Assembly: GCA_013298245.1 (NCBI GenBank)
Contig: JAAFHD010000059.1
Coordinates: 1 to 12,760, forward strand
Length of the DNA: 12,760 bases
Reading direction: 5' to 3'
From: Alphaproteobacteria bacterium
GTDB taxonomy: Bacteria; Pseudomonadota; Alphaproteobacteria; Acetobacterales; Acetobacteraceae
A program made the position numbers and the translations under genes. Shown in pieces: positions 6,924 to 12,760 of the stretch. A model generated the notes under the pieces. The model made no database searches, was not told the origin of the DNA, and saw nothing but the letters and a program-made list of their open reading frames with translations. The stretch's first letter is position 1. Every line of letters starts with the position of its first letter.

Positions 6924-7886
6924 TCAGTCCCATTCGGCGCGGGCGGCGCGCAACACGCCCTCGAAGCCGGGCATGCCGTCATCGAAGTCCAGCGGGTTCA
7001 GCACGTCGCCGATCAGCGCCTTGGCCAGGCTCGCGGCCAGTTCGCGCCCACCCGCGGTGTCGGACGCATAATGTAGCCCCGCGATTTCGCGGTTGCGCCC
7101 GATGCGCGTGGCCAGCGTATCAACGGCCATCAGCGCGCCCGCATGCGTCTTGTCGCCCAGCACCGCGCGCAGCAGGATCGCGATCAGCGTCGCCTGCGTC
7201 GCATGCCCCGACGGATAGGCGGCATGGCCCGGCACCGCGATCGGCGGCAGCAGCGCGGCGCAGACCTGGCTGGGCCGCCGCCGCTGCCCGATCTGCTTGA
7301 AATGCTGCCCGGCCATGCAGCCGATCAGCACCGCGCCATTCATCAACAGCAGCGTCTGCGGGTGGCTGCCCGGGCGCGCATTCAGCAGCAGCATGAACTC
7401 GGAGACGAACTCATCGCTCTGCGACAGAATTTCGCCCATGGCGTCCGCGCGTTCGGTCTCGGCCGCCAGCACCAGCTGGTCGATTTCCTCGTTCACCGCC
7501 TTGGTCAGATTCTGGCCGCCGAAGCGGTTCCACCAGGGCGTCAGCCCGAGCCCGCCGGGGCCTGCCTCGGTGATGCTGCCGCTGACATCGGCCTGCTGGC
7601 GCGCCTTCCAGGCGGTGGTGTCGGTGAACTGCATCAACAGCTTCCACGCACGCCATTCGGTGGACCAGTTGCGGTGGAAATTCTGCTCATGGCCCGACCG
7701 ATGGTCGGCATCCGAAATGCGCCCGGGCGGCTGCCTGGAATCGGCCAGCGTGACGAAGGGCAGGTCCACACGGTCGGGCAGGAACATGCTGGCGGCGCCG
7801 CCATTCGCGCCGTTCCCCATGTTGCCCATGTTCCCCATATTTCCCATGTTTCCCATATTGCCCATGTTGCCCATGTTGGACGGCAT
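6924..7886 (-). CDS. Vanadium-dependent haloperoxidase / PAP2-family protein with MGN-repeat N terminus
   Basis: This 320-residue protein carries the three-part phosphate/vanadate-binding signature of the PAP2 superfamily. It has Lys197 and Arg204 in K-x6-RP (KQIGQRRRP), the PSGH loop at 225-228 (AYPSGHATQA), and Arg266, His272 and Asp276 in R-x5-H-x3-D (REIAGLHYASD). The soluble, all-helical layout without membrane segments favours the vanadium haloperoxidase branch over membrane lipid phosphatases. In that branch vanadate is bound to the final His and peroxide oxidises halide. An acid-phosphatase activity is the alternative. Residues 5-25 are seven perfect Met-Gly-Asn repeats, with no signal peptide. 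The ATG at 7886 has AGGAAGGGA upstream; every repeat offers another ATG, but Met34 would drop the repeats entirely. The gene lies 39 bp after the regulator and 3 bp before the G1-like gene in one operon. Confidence 0.85.
   Translation of the reverse strand: MPSNMGNMGNMGNMGNMGNMGNMGNGANGGAASMFLPDRVDLPFVTLADSRQPPGRISDADHRSGHEQNFHRNWSTEWRAWKLLMQFTDTTAWKARQQADVSGSITEAGPGGLGLTPWWNRFGGQNLTKAVNEEIDQLVLAAETERADAMGEILSQSDEFVSEFMLLLNARPGSHPQTLLLMNGAVLIGCMAGQHFKQIGQRRRPSQVCAALLPPIAVPGHAAYPSGHATQATLIAILLRAVLGDKTHAGALMAVDTLATRIGRNREIAGLHYASDTAGGRELAASLAKALIGDVLNPLDFDDGMPGFEGVLRAARAEWD
7812..7874 (-). repeat. Seven 9-bp units encoding Met-Gly-Asn
   Basis: Read on the - strand, seven consecutive ATG-GGN-AAY units lie near the start of the haloperoxidase-like gene. 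The Gly codon varies among GGC, GGA and GGG and the Asn codon between AAC and AAT, while the amino acids do not vary. The units are 9 bp, so gain or loss of a unit would keep the frame. Confidence 0.95.
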
Positions 7887-7925
7887 GCGGTGCTTCCCTT
7901 CCTGTTGCGATGATGGCGTGGTGGC

Positions 7926-9455
7926 TCAGTCCGGCAGCCCCGCCTGAGCGAGCCTGGCAATAAAAGCATCGCGCACCTGGCCCAGCATGGGCGTGCGCGC
8001 CGCCACTGCGGAAAGCCGCATCGACGGGTCGAGTGCCAGCAACCTGGCCGCGCGCGTGCGGGCTTCGTCCATGCGCCCCGCTGCCACCTTGGCGGCGATC
8101 AGCGCGCGCAGGCTAGGCAGGTGCTTCGGCTGCCGCGCCAGCGAGGCGCGGCTCCAGCGGATCGAGGCCTCGAAATCACCCGCCACGTAATGCGCCTGGC
8201 CCAGCACATGTTCATGGAAGAAGGCCAACGGATCCAAAGGTGCCAGGCGCACGCCGCGTTCCGCCCAGATGGCCGCGGCCTCGCCCTCACCCACCCAGCT
8301 GCGCAGCAGGGCGCCGAAGCTCCAGGCCAGCGCCAGGCTGGGGCGCAGCGCGACGGCCTCATCCACCAGGCGCATGCCAGCGGCCGCGTCCTGGCGCAGG
8401 AAGCCCAGCAGCACGCCGCGGATGCACAAGGCCAGCGCATCCTGCGGGTCGGCATTCAGCGCGGCTTCGGCGGCGGCCTCGGCGGCGCGGGCATCGGCCG
8501 CGGCATCGACCGACCAGCCCTGGGCGGACCAGACCATGTACCACCAGGACAGATAGCCCTGCGCCATCGCATCATCCGGCGCGGCGGCGATGGCGGCGTC
8601 CAGCAAGGCGCGGCCGGCCAGCATCGCGTCGCGGTCCATCCGGCGCATTTCATCCAGCGCGCGCAGCACGCGTTGATAGGTGCTGAGGTCCTCTGGCGCG
8701 GTGCGGCGCGCGCGGGCCAGTTCGATGGCGCGCAGCTGCGGCGCCACCGTGGCGGCGGCGGTTTCGGCGATGCGGTCCTGCAGGGCGAAGATGTCGCCAG
8801 CCGGGGCCTCGTGCTGGTCGGTGCGCAGGATGGTGCCGGTCTCGGCATCGGCCAGTTCGGTGGTCACGCGCAGCCGCCCGCCGGCGATGGCGATCGTGCC
8901 GCTCAACACATAGCGCACGCCAAGCCGCTGGCCGGCCAGGCGCGGGTCCGGCGTATCGACCGCCAGCGCCGCCCCGCGTGACACCACCAGCAACCGGTCC
9001 AGCCCCGAGAGCACATGCACAATGCCCTCGATGATGCCATCGGCCAGCCACGGATCAGCGCCGGGTCCCTGGCGAAACGGCAGCACGGCGATGGCGGGCT
9101 GTTCCTCGCGCAGCATGGCCACATCGGCCTCGACGCGGGCTTCCAGGATATAGCCACGGCGCGGCATGGTGCGCAGCAGCGCCGACCCCAAAGGCCCCAT
9201 GGCACGGCGGATTTCGCTGATGCATTGCGTGATGCTGTCATCAGTGACGAAAACATCGGGCCAGACGCGGTCCAGCAATTCCTCGCGCGTCACGATGCGG
9301 CCGGCATTGGCCAGCAGCAGGCGCAGAAGTTCCAGCGTTTTGGGGCGCAGCTGGGCTTCGGTGCCGTCGGGCGCGGCCAGCACCGCGCGCGTGACATCCA
9401 GCACGCAGGCGCCAAAGCGCAAGCGCCCTTCGGGCTGGTGCAGGGGCAGCGTCAT
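7926..9455 (-). CDS. Winged-helix (OmpR/PhoB-type) regulator with TolB-like and TPR domains
   Basis: This 509-residue regulator has three parts. Residues about 10-108 form a Trans_reg_C winged helix, with VTREELLDRVWPDVFVTDDS leading into the recognition helix ITQCISEIRRAMG and the wing RRGYILEA. Residues about 118-245 resemble the TolB N-terminal-like module of CadC- and adenylate-cyclase-type regulators (PAIAVLPF, LADGIIEGIVHVLSGLDRLLVVSR, YVLSGTI). The rest is helical TPR-like repeats (for example AIAAAPDDAMAQGYLSW and ALNADPQDALALCIRGVL). No receiver domain or membrane helix is present, so the signal is probably a ligand or partner bound by the TPR part. The ATG at 9455 is used; an in-frame TTG at 9503 would add 16 residues, and neither start has a convincing ribosome-binding site. 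It is the first gene of the regulator/haloperoxidase/G1-like unit and may control it. Confidence 0.82.
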   Translation of the reverse strand: MTLPLHQPEGRLRFGACVLDVTRAVLAAPDGTEAQLRPKTLELLRLLLANAGRIVTREELLDRVWPDVFVTDDSITQCISEIRRAMGPLGSALLRTMPRRGYILEARVEADVAMLREEQPAIAVLPFRQGPGADPWLADGIIEGIVHVLSGLDRLLVVSRGAALAVDTPDPRLAGQRLGVRYVLSGTIAIAGGRLRVTTELADAETGTILRTDQHEAPAGDIFALQDRIAETAAATVAPQLRAIELARARRTAPEDLSTYQRVLRALDEMRRMDRDAMLAGRALLDAAIAAAPDDAMAQGYLSWWYMVWSAQGWSVDAAADARAAEAAAEAALNADPQDALALCIRGVLLGFLRQDAAAGMRLVDEAVALRPSLALAWSFGALLRSWVGEGEAAAIWAERGVRLAPLDPLAFFHEHVLGQAHYVAGDFEASIRWSRASLARQPKHLPSLRALIAAKVAAGRMDEARTRAARLLALDPSMRLSAVAARTPMLGQVRDAFIARLAQAGLPD

Positions 9456-9561
9456 GCCACGGAGAAGACCATGCTGGTTGTTGCGAAATTCGCCATGATT
9501 CAAACGCGTTGCGCAAGACCCCGCATCACCGCGATGGATGATGGAGGCGGTGAATTCTGCC

Positions 9562-10230
9562 TTACAGCGCGGCGAGCACAGCGCCGATCATGGCGCGGGT
9601 TTCTTCATCGGCGATGCCATCCACGCGCGCGGGCCGCCAATGCCGCTGGAAGGCGGTGATGAGCACGGGCAGCGGCAGGTCGTCGCGGTAGCCGATGGCG
9701 CCGAGGGCTGCGGTGATGTCCGGCACGGGTGCTGCCGGCGCGCGCGGCCACACACCGATGCCCTGGCTGGCCAGGCCCTGCCAGTCGAACAATTCTCCGG
9801 GGTCCTGCTTGCGGTCGGGGGCGATGTCGCTGTGGCCGACCACATTGCGCGGCGGGATGGGGTGGCGGGCGAGGATGGCCTCGCACAGATCCGCCAGGGC
9901 AGCCATCTGCAGCACCGGGAAATCACGGTAGCCGTGTTCATGGCCGGGGTTCACGATTTCAATGCCGATGCTGCGCGCATTCAGCCCCGTATGGCCGCGC
10001 CAGAACGACACGCCGGCATGCGCGGCGCGGCGGGATTCATCGACCAGCGCGAAGACGCGGCCGTCCTCCTCCACGACATAATGGGCGGACACGCCGGCCG
10101 CGGGGTCGCGCAGGCGCGCCAGGGCGGCCGCGCCGGTCTGCATGCCGGTGTAGTGCAGCACCAGCATGTCGATGGGCGCGCCATCGGGGCGGGCGTCGTG
10201 GTTGGGGCTGGGGGCGGGGATGATGCGCAT
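9562..10230 (-). CDS. N-acetylmuramoyl-L-alanine amidase, AmpD-like
   Basis: This 222-residue enzyme is an Amidase_2 zinc hydrolase, which cuts the lactyl-amide bond between N-acetylmuramic acid and L-Ala in peptidoglycan or its recycled fragments. Zinc ligands are His26 (VLHYTG), His133 (VVGHSDIAP) and Asp143 (RKQDPG), with Glu91 (IGIEIVN) as the likely catalytic acid. A C-terminal segment (about 190-220, FQRHWRPARVDGIADEET) resembles a short peptidoglycan-binding module. The opening MRIIPAPSPNHDARP is typical of alphaproteobacterial members, which decides the ATG at 10230, although no good ribosome-binding site is seen. With no signal peptide it would act in the cytoplasm on recycled muropeptides like AmpD; an AmiD-like envelope role is less likely. 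It starts 13 bp after the ParE-like toxin gene and may share its transcript. Confidence 0.9.
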   Translation of the reverse strand: MRIIPAPSPNHDARPDGAPIDMLVLHYTGMQTGAAALARLRDPAAGVSAHYVVEEDGRVFALVDESRRAAHAGVSFWRGHTGLNARSIGIEIVNPGHEHGYRDFPVLQMAALADLCEAILARHPIPPRNVVGHSDIAPDRKQDPGELFDWQGLASQGIGVWPRAPAAPVPDITAALGAIGYRDDLPLPVLITAFQRHWRPARVDGIADEETRAMIGAVLAAL

Positions 10231-10243
10231 ATCGGGCGCGATG

Positions 10244-10573
10244 CTACCGCGCGGCGGGCTCGCGCATCCAGGCGGGGATGTCGCGTTGCGCGTGCAGCAC
10301 GCGCCAGATGTCCAGATGCGTCTCGTGCTCGATATAGAAGACCAGGTGCGGAAAGCGGCGCAGCGGCCAGCTGCGCAGCCCGTCGATCCCGGTCTCAAGG
10401 CCATGGCGCGGGGAGCCGATGGCGGGGTGCCGCGCGATGCGACGATACGCGGTTTGCAGCGCGTCGATGAAGGCCTGGGCCGTGGCTTCGTCGGCTTCGG
10501 CCAGGTAGTGCCGGACTGCGTCATCCACGTCGCGCTGCGCGCGCGGGCGCTGGATGACCGGCTTGGCCGTCAC
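10244..10573 (-). CDS. parE: RelE/ParE-family toxin
   Basis: This 109-residue basic protein has the ParE/RelE fold pattern. Two N-terminal helices (about 12-48, AQRDVDDAVRHYLAEADEA onward) are followed by the strand LRRFPHLVFYIE (71-82) and IWRVLHAQRDIP (89-100). ParE members poison DNA gyrase, whereas RelE members cut mRNA on ribosomes; the long N-terminal helices and the ParD-like partner favour ParE. The start is GTG at 10573, sharing 4 bases (GTGA) with the stop of the upstream antitoxin gene, so translation is coupled. The family call is firm; the molecular target is inferred. Confidence 0.87.
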   Translation of the reverse strand: MTAKPVIQRPRAQRDVDDAVRHYLAEADEATAQAFIDALQTAYRRIARHPAIGSPRHGLETGIDGLRSWPLRRFPHLVFYIEHETHLDIWRVLHAQRDIPAWMREPAAR

Positions 10574-10809
10574 GCCCGCTTCGGCGAACGCGCGCGCTGG
10601 CGCAGCCGGGCGAAATAGGCGTCATCGGCCGGCTTGCCAGGGCCGGAGGCAGCGCCTTCCAACAGCATGTTGCGCAGCTGCTGGCGGTCCTGGTCGTGGC
10701 GGATCAGTTCGCGCACATATTCGCTGCTGGTGCTGTAGCCGCGGGCTGTGACCTGCTGGTCCACGAAGGCCTTCAGTGCTTCGGGCAGCGAGACGTTCAT
10801 GGTGGTCAT
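10570..10809 (-). CDS. parD: ParD-like ribbon-helix-helix antitoxin
   Basis: This 79-residue protein starts with a ribbon-helix-helix domain (about 4-45: strand MNVSLP, helix EALKAFVDQQVTARGY, turn STSSEYVRELIR), as in ParD. A flexible C-terminal tail rich in Gly, Asp and Arg would wrap the toxin. It overlaps the toxin gene by 4 bases and is first in the operon, the normal antitoxin-first order. The ATG at 10809 is chosen because it directly follows the candidate promoter and palindrome; a second ATG lies three codons later. There is no Shine-Dalgarno sequence, consistent with a leaderless or nearly leaderless message. It is likely to autorepress by binding the palindrome at 10830-10846. Confidence 0.87.
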   Translation of the reverse strand: MTTMNVSLPEALKAFVDQQVTARGYSTSSEYVRELIRHDQDRQQLRNMLLEGAASGPGKPADDAYFARLRQRARSPKRA

Positions 10810-10817
10810 GCCGAGCA

Positions 10818-10846
10818 GGATAGCGCGGTTTGGCAAAATTTGCCAA
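10818..10846 (-). promoter_or_regulatory. Promoter of the parDE-like operon
   Basis: On the - strand TTGGCA (10846-10841) and CTATCC (10823-10818) are 17 bases apart. Only 8 bases separate the -10 box from the ATG at 10809, so the transcript would start at or within about 2 bases of the start codon. Confidence 0.5.
10830..10846. promoter_or_regulatory. Perfect palindrome, likely ParD operator
   Basis: TTGGCAAA and TTTGCCAA are perfect 8-base arms around one central A. The site covers the -35 box and much of the spacer of the operon promoter, as expected for toxin-antitoxin autorepression. Confidence 0.7.
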
Positions 10847-10907
10847 GAATATCGCTTCACTGATCGCTTGCGCGCCGACCCTCGCGCGACGCCTGCTTCC
10901 GCGCCGC

Positions 10908-10936
10908 TTGATCGCGCCATCTGCGCACCCTATTCA
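10908..10936 (+). promoter_or_regulatory. Candidate promoter of the small membrane protein gene
   Basis: TTGATC (10908-10913) and TATTCA (10931-10936) are spaced by 17 bases, giving a start near 10943 and a leader of about 37 bases before the ATG at 10980. It points away from the parDE promoter. Confidence 0.4.
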
Positions 10937-10979
10937 TGGGCTGATATTCATAGATGCGGCAGCGCTAGGCGACACTTCC

Positions 10980-11297
10980 ATGGATCAGGCACCGATCAAT
11001 GTTGATGCGCGCTTCTATATCGGCCCATTTTTGTACATTTATGTGCTTTTGTTCCTGATTGTCGCCATCTGGGTCGGTCTGCAATGGCTGAAGAAGCCGG
11101 ATGGCGTCACGTTTCGACAATATGCCGTCATGGCGAATTTGCGGGATTCGCTGTTTCTCCGCACCATGATCGGGATTATCATGTTTTTCGTGGTGTTTCA
11201 CATCCTTACCACCGTGATCCTGCCGTATGTGTTGTTCCAATTGCTGCAGCAACTGAACCTGTGGCCACCCCGCCCGCCCACCTCCATACCCGTCTAG
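10980..11297 (+). CDS. Small membrane protein with two transmembrane helices, function unknown
   Basis: I do not recognise this 105-residue protein. It has two strongly hydrophobic helices at about 12-36 (FYIGPFLYIYVLLFLIVAIW) and 62-89 (MIGIIMFFVVFHILTTVILP). Between them is a polar loop with KKPDG and RQYAVMANLRDS, and the C terminus is Pro-rich (WPPRPPTSIPV). The ATG at 10980 has an AGGCGA-like ribosome-binding site about 8 bases upstream; the frame is open further upstream but that stretch is not protein-like. Base composition is clearly less GC-rich than that of all the neighbours. This may reflect its hydrophobic (T-rich) codons or recent transfer. It is transcribed away from the parDE-like pair. 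The 110 bases that follow it (11298-11407) show no clear gene or T-tailed terminator. Confidence 0.7.
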   Translation: MDQAPINVDARFYIGPFLYIYVLLFLIVAIWVGLQWLKKPDGVTFRQYAVMANLRDSLFLRTMIGIIMFFVVFHILTTVILPYVLFQLLQQLNLWPPRPPTSIPV

Positions 11298-11407
11298 AAA
11301 AGGCTTGAAGTTCTGCGGTAAGTATTCCTGTACGCCGGACCCCGCCGCGCCGGAGCGGGCGGAAATCTCCCGGCGCTGCATCATCGGGCGCTGCACGTCG
11401 GCCGCGC

Positions 11408-11836
11408 CTATCGCGGCCCGCGCATCTCGATCAAGTTGCGGTTGCGCGTGACCAGTTCGCTGAACGCGACATCGATCCGTGCGCGCAGCCGCACCCCGGC
11501 CGTGCCCACAACCCCGCGCGAAGCCAGCCCGAGATCAGGCAACCACCGCAGCGTCATCGGCACTTGCGCCAGGCAGCGCAAATCCATGTGGAACGGCCGC
11601 TGCCCAAGCACCCGCGCAGCCGCCGCGTCGAATTCCAGCACACCCTGCGGCGGGCGCGCCGCCGCCCCGCGCCACGCGCCGGAACTGGTATAGGCCAGCA
11701 GCAGCATGGGCACGCGCGGCGCGCTGTCGGTCGCCAGCACATAGGCGATGCGGCGCCGCGGCCCTGGCTGCTCGGGTGCGTCGGGCGGGCCAAACGGGAA
11801 CACGGTCCAGACGAAGCAGCCGGCTGCGACGGCCAT
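11408..11836 (-). CDS. Unrecognised small protein, possibly exported
   Basis: This is a 142-residue open frame with the GC-rich codon use of its neighbours. Residues 1-16 (MAVAAGCFVWTVFPFG) are hydrophobic and could be a short signal or membrane anchor, but no positive N-terminal residues precede them, so export is uncertain. The body is Ala/Arg-rich with strands such as RIAYVLATD, VPMLLLAYTSS and VRLRARIDVAFSELVTRN. No catalytic motif is visible. The ATG at 11836 comes 6 bp after the stop of the ribbon-helix-helix gene, so the two are almost certainly one transcript. The arrangement resembles an antitoxin followed by its partner, but nothing in this protein resembles a known toxin. Confidence 0.6.
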   Translation of the reverse strand: MAVAAGCFVWTVFPFGPPDAPEQPGPRRRIAYVLATDSAPRVPMLLLAYTSSGAWRGAAARPPQGVLEFDAAAARVLGQRPFHMDLRCLAQVPMTLRWLPDLGLASRGVVGTAGVRLRARIDVAFSELVTRNRNLIEMRGPR

Positions 11837-11842
11837 GGCCGT

Positions 11843-12127
11843 TCAGCGGCCGAACAGCGCGCCGATGGCCTGTTTGCGGCTTGCGTGGCTGCGGTCGGTC
11901 TCGCCCGGCAGGCGGTCAGGCGTGCCGAAGGCCTGGCCGTGCAGTTCCGGCGCGACATGGAGGCGGATGACGCGCTCGGCCTCCTCGCGCGCCTGGATTT
12001 CGCGTTCCACCAGGCGCTCCAGCACGGCGGCGACAGATCGGTGTTCAGCCTTCGCGATGTCCTGCAGCCGGGCATGGGCATGGGGGTCGAGGCGGACGGT
12101 CACGCCGGCGCGGTTGGTGCTGGGCAT
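11843..12127 (-). CDS. Ribbon-helix-helix (CopG/Arc-type) DNA-binding protein
   Basis: This 94-residue protein has an N-terminal ribbon-helix-helix: strand GVTVRL (8-13), helix DPHAHARLQDIAKAEH (14-29), turn and helix SVAAVLERLVEREIQAREEA (31-50). A polar tail ends in AIGALFGR. Such proteins bind DNA as dimers through the strand and are usually antitoxins or small repressors. The ATG at 12127 is preferred to the GTG at 12154. The longer form would place a perfect palindrome (12137-12153) inside the coding region, and MHHCDAKSR adds nothing to the fold. It is followed after 6 bp by an unknown gene and divergent from the solute-binding-protein gene at 12245, which it might also regulate. Confidence 0.75.
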   Translation of the reverse strand: MPSTNRAGVTVRLDPHAHARLQDIAKAEHRSVAAVLERLVEREIQAREEAERVIRLHVAPELHGQAFGTPDRLPGETDRSHASRKQAIGALFGR

Positions 12128-12136
12128 GCGGCTTTT

Positions 12137-12153
12137 TGCATCACAATGATGCA
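12137..12153. promoter_or_regulatory. Perfect palindrome upstream of the RHH gene, likely operator
   Basis: TGCATCA and TGATGCA form perfect 7-base arms around CAA, 9 bases upstream of the RHH start codon at 12127. The size and position match an autoregulatory site for the ribbon-helix-helix protein. It lies in the 117-bp divergent gap, about 90 bases from the + strand gene. Confidence 0.6.
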
Positions 12154-12244
12154 CCGCTCAAGCACCAGCACAAGGCCTCGCATGAACACTTGGCAATCCG
12201 CCCGCGCCATGCCCCAATACCGCCAACCAAAGGGAGGACCCATC

Positions 12245-12760
12245 ATGACCCAACGCCGCGCCGTTCTCGCGCTGCCCGCCGGCCTGCTGGCCGCGCCCGC
12301 GCTCGCCCAACCCGCCTGGCGCCCGGACCGCCCGATCCGCATGATCATCCCCTGGCCCCCCGGCGGTAGCGCGGACGCCCAGATGCGCGCAATGACCGAA
12401 CACGTCAGTCGCGCGCTCGGCCAACCGCTCGTGGTCGAAAACCGCTCCGGCGCCGGCGGCACGCTGCACGCCGTGCACCTGGCGCGCGAAGCCCGCCCCG
12501 ATGGCCTGACCGTCGGCCAGATGCACTTTTCCATCATCCGCCGCCCCTTCCTGGTGCGCCAGCCGCAATGGGATGCGGTGCGGGACTTCACCCACATCAT
12601 CGGCCTGACCGGCTGGCTGTTCGGTGTCGCCGTCCGCGCCGACGCCCCCTGGCGCGACTTCCGCGAAATGATCGAAGACGCCCGCCGCCGCCCGGGTGCG
12701 ATCAGCTTCGCAACCTCTGGTGTCGCCACCACCAACCACCTGGCGATGGAAACCATCATG
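12245..12760 (+). CDS. Bug/TctC-family periplasmic substrate-binding protein (3'-partial)
   Basis: The first 172 residues of a tripartite-tricarboxylate-transporter substrate-binding protein are present; the gene runs off the window. The signal peptide MTQRRAVLALPAGLLAAPALA has twin arginines and would be cut before QPAW. Family marks are WRPDRPIRMIIPWPPGGSAD, with the binding-loop PPGG, then VVENRSGAGGTL and GAISFATSGVATTNHLAMET. These proteins bind small carboxylates in the periplasm, often without a dedicated transporter nearby, and are greatly expanded in Acetobacteraceae and Burkholderiales. The ATG at 12245 has a strong ribosome-binding site, AGGGAGG (12231-12237), 7 bases upstream. The substrate cannot be told from this part. 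A family member is normally about 320-330 residues, so nearly half is outside the window. Confidence 0.92.
   Translation, partial: MTQRRAVLALPAGLLAAPALAQPAWRPDRPIRMIIPWPPGGSADAQMRAMTEHVSRALGQPLVVENRSGAGGTLHAVHLAREARPDGLTVGQMHFSIIRRPFLVRQPQWDAVRDFTHIIGLTGWLFGVAVRADAPWRDFREMIEDARRRPGAISFATSGVATTNHLAMETIM

Noticed and set aside
7143..7913. + strand frame with His-Val/His-Ile repeats opposite the MGN array
   Set aside because: It is the mirror of the MGN codons of the - strand gene and has no family features or start signal.
10231..10524. 98-residue N-terminal extension of the amidase frame
   Set aside because: It overlaps the ParE-like toxin gene out of frame and is not protein-like; the amidase family start is at 10230.

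Overview
The window is high-GC DNA with strong G/C bias at third codon positions. Its gene content (QuiC-type dehydratase, IalB-family protein, Bug-type solute-binding protein, type A RNase P RNA) fits an alphaproteobacterium, most plausibly an Acetobacteraceae member of the Roseomonas type. The lineage is inferred from gene families and composition, not from a database match. Genes at both window edges are cut.

Left part (1-4843, all + strand). A catabolic QuiC-like enzyme, missing its N terminus, is followed by an IalB-family secreted protein broken by a 7-bp tandem duplication that shifts the frame. Next comes a compact operon behind a clear sigma70-type promoter and a hairpin leader. It encodes an XRE-HTH/ImmA-IrrE metallopeptidase fusion, a PIN-domain nuclease 10 bp downstream and a nucleoside 2-deoxyribosyltransferase 23 bp further on. 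The first two resemble a type II toxin-antitoxin pair with a proteolysable regulator; the third is an unusual companion.

Middle part (4855-9455, all - strand). Reading from high to low coordinate, a winged-helix/TolB-like/TPR regulator is followed by a vanadium haloperoxidase/PAP2 phosphatase-like enzyme with seven Met-Gly-Asn repeats at its N terminus. Next, 3 bp away, is a protein with a G1 (eqolisin) glutamic-peptidase fold whose expected catalytic Glu appears to be Val. RNase P RNA (rnpB) follows 32 bp after that, then a small secreted protein with six cysteines. The regulator, haloperoxidase and G1-like genes form the most unusual unit in the window; I do not know a described pathway that combines them.

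Right part (9562-12760). An AmpD-like amidase lies just downstream of a ParD/ParE toxin-antitoxin pair, whose candidate promoter is covered by a perfect palindrome and gives an almost leaderless transcript. Divergent from it is a small two-helix membrane protein of lower GC. Then, on the - strand, come a ribbon-helix-helix protein with its own perfect palindrome and an unrecognised protein 6 bp downstream. The window ends in the start of a Bug/TctC-type periplasmic binding protein on the + strand. No tRNA, CRISPR array, transposase or attachment site was seen.
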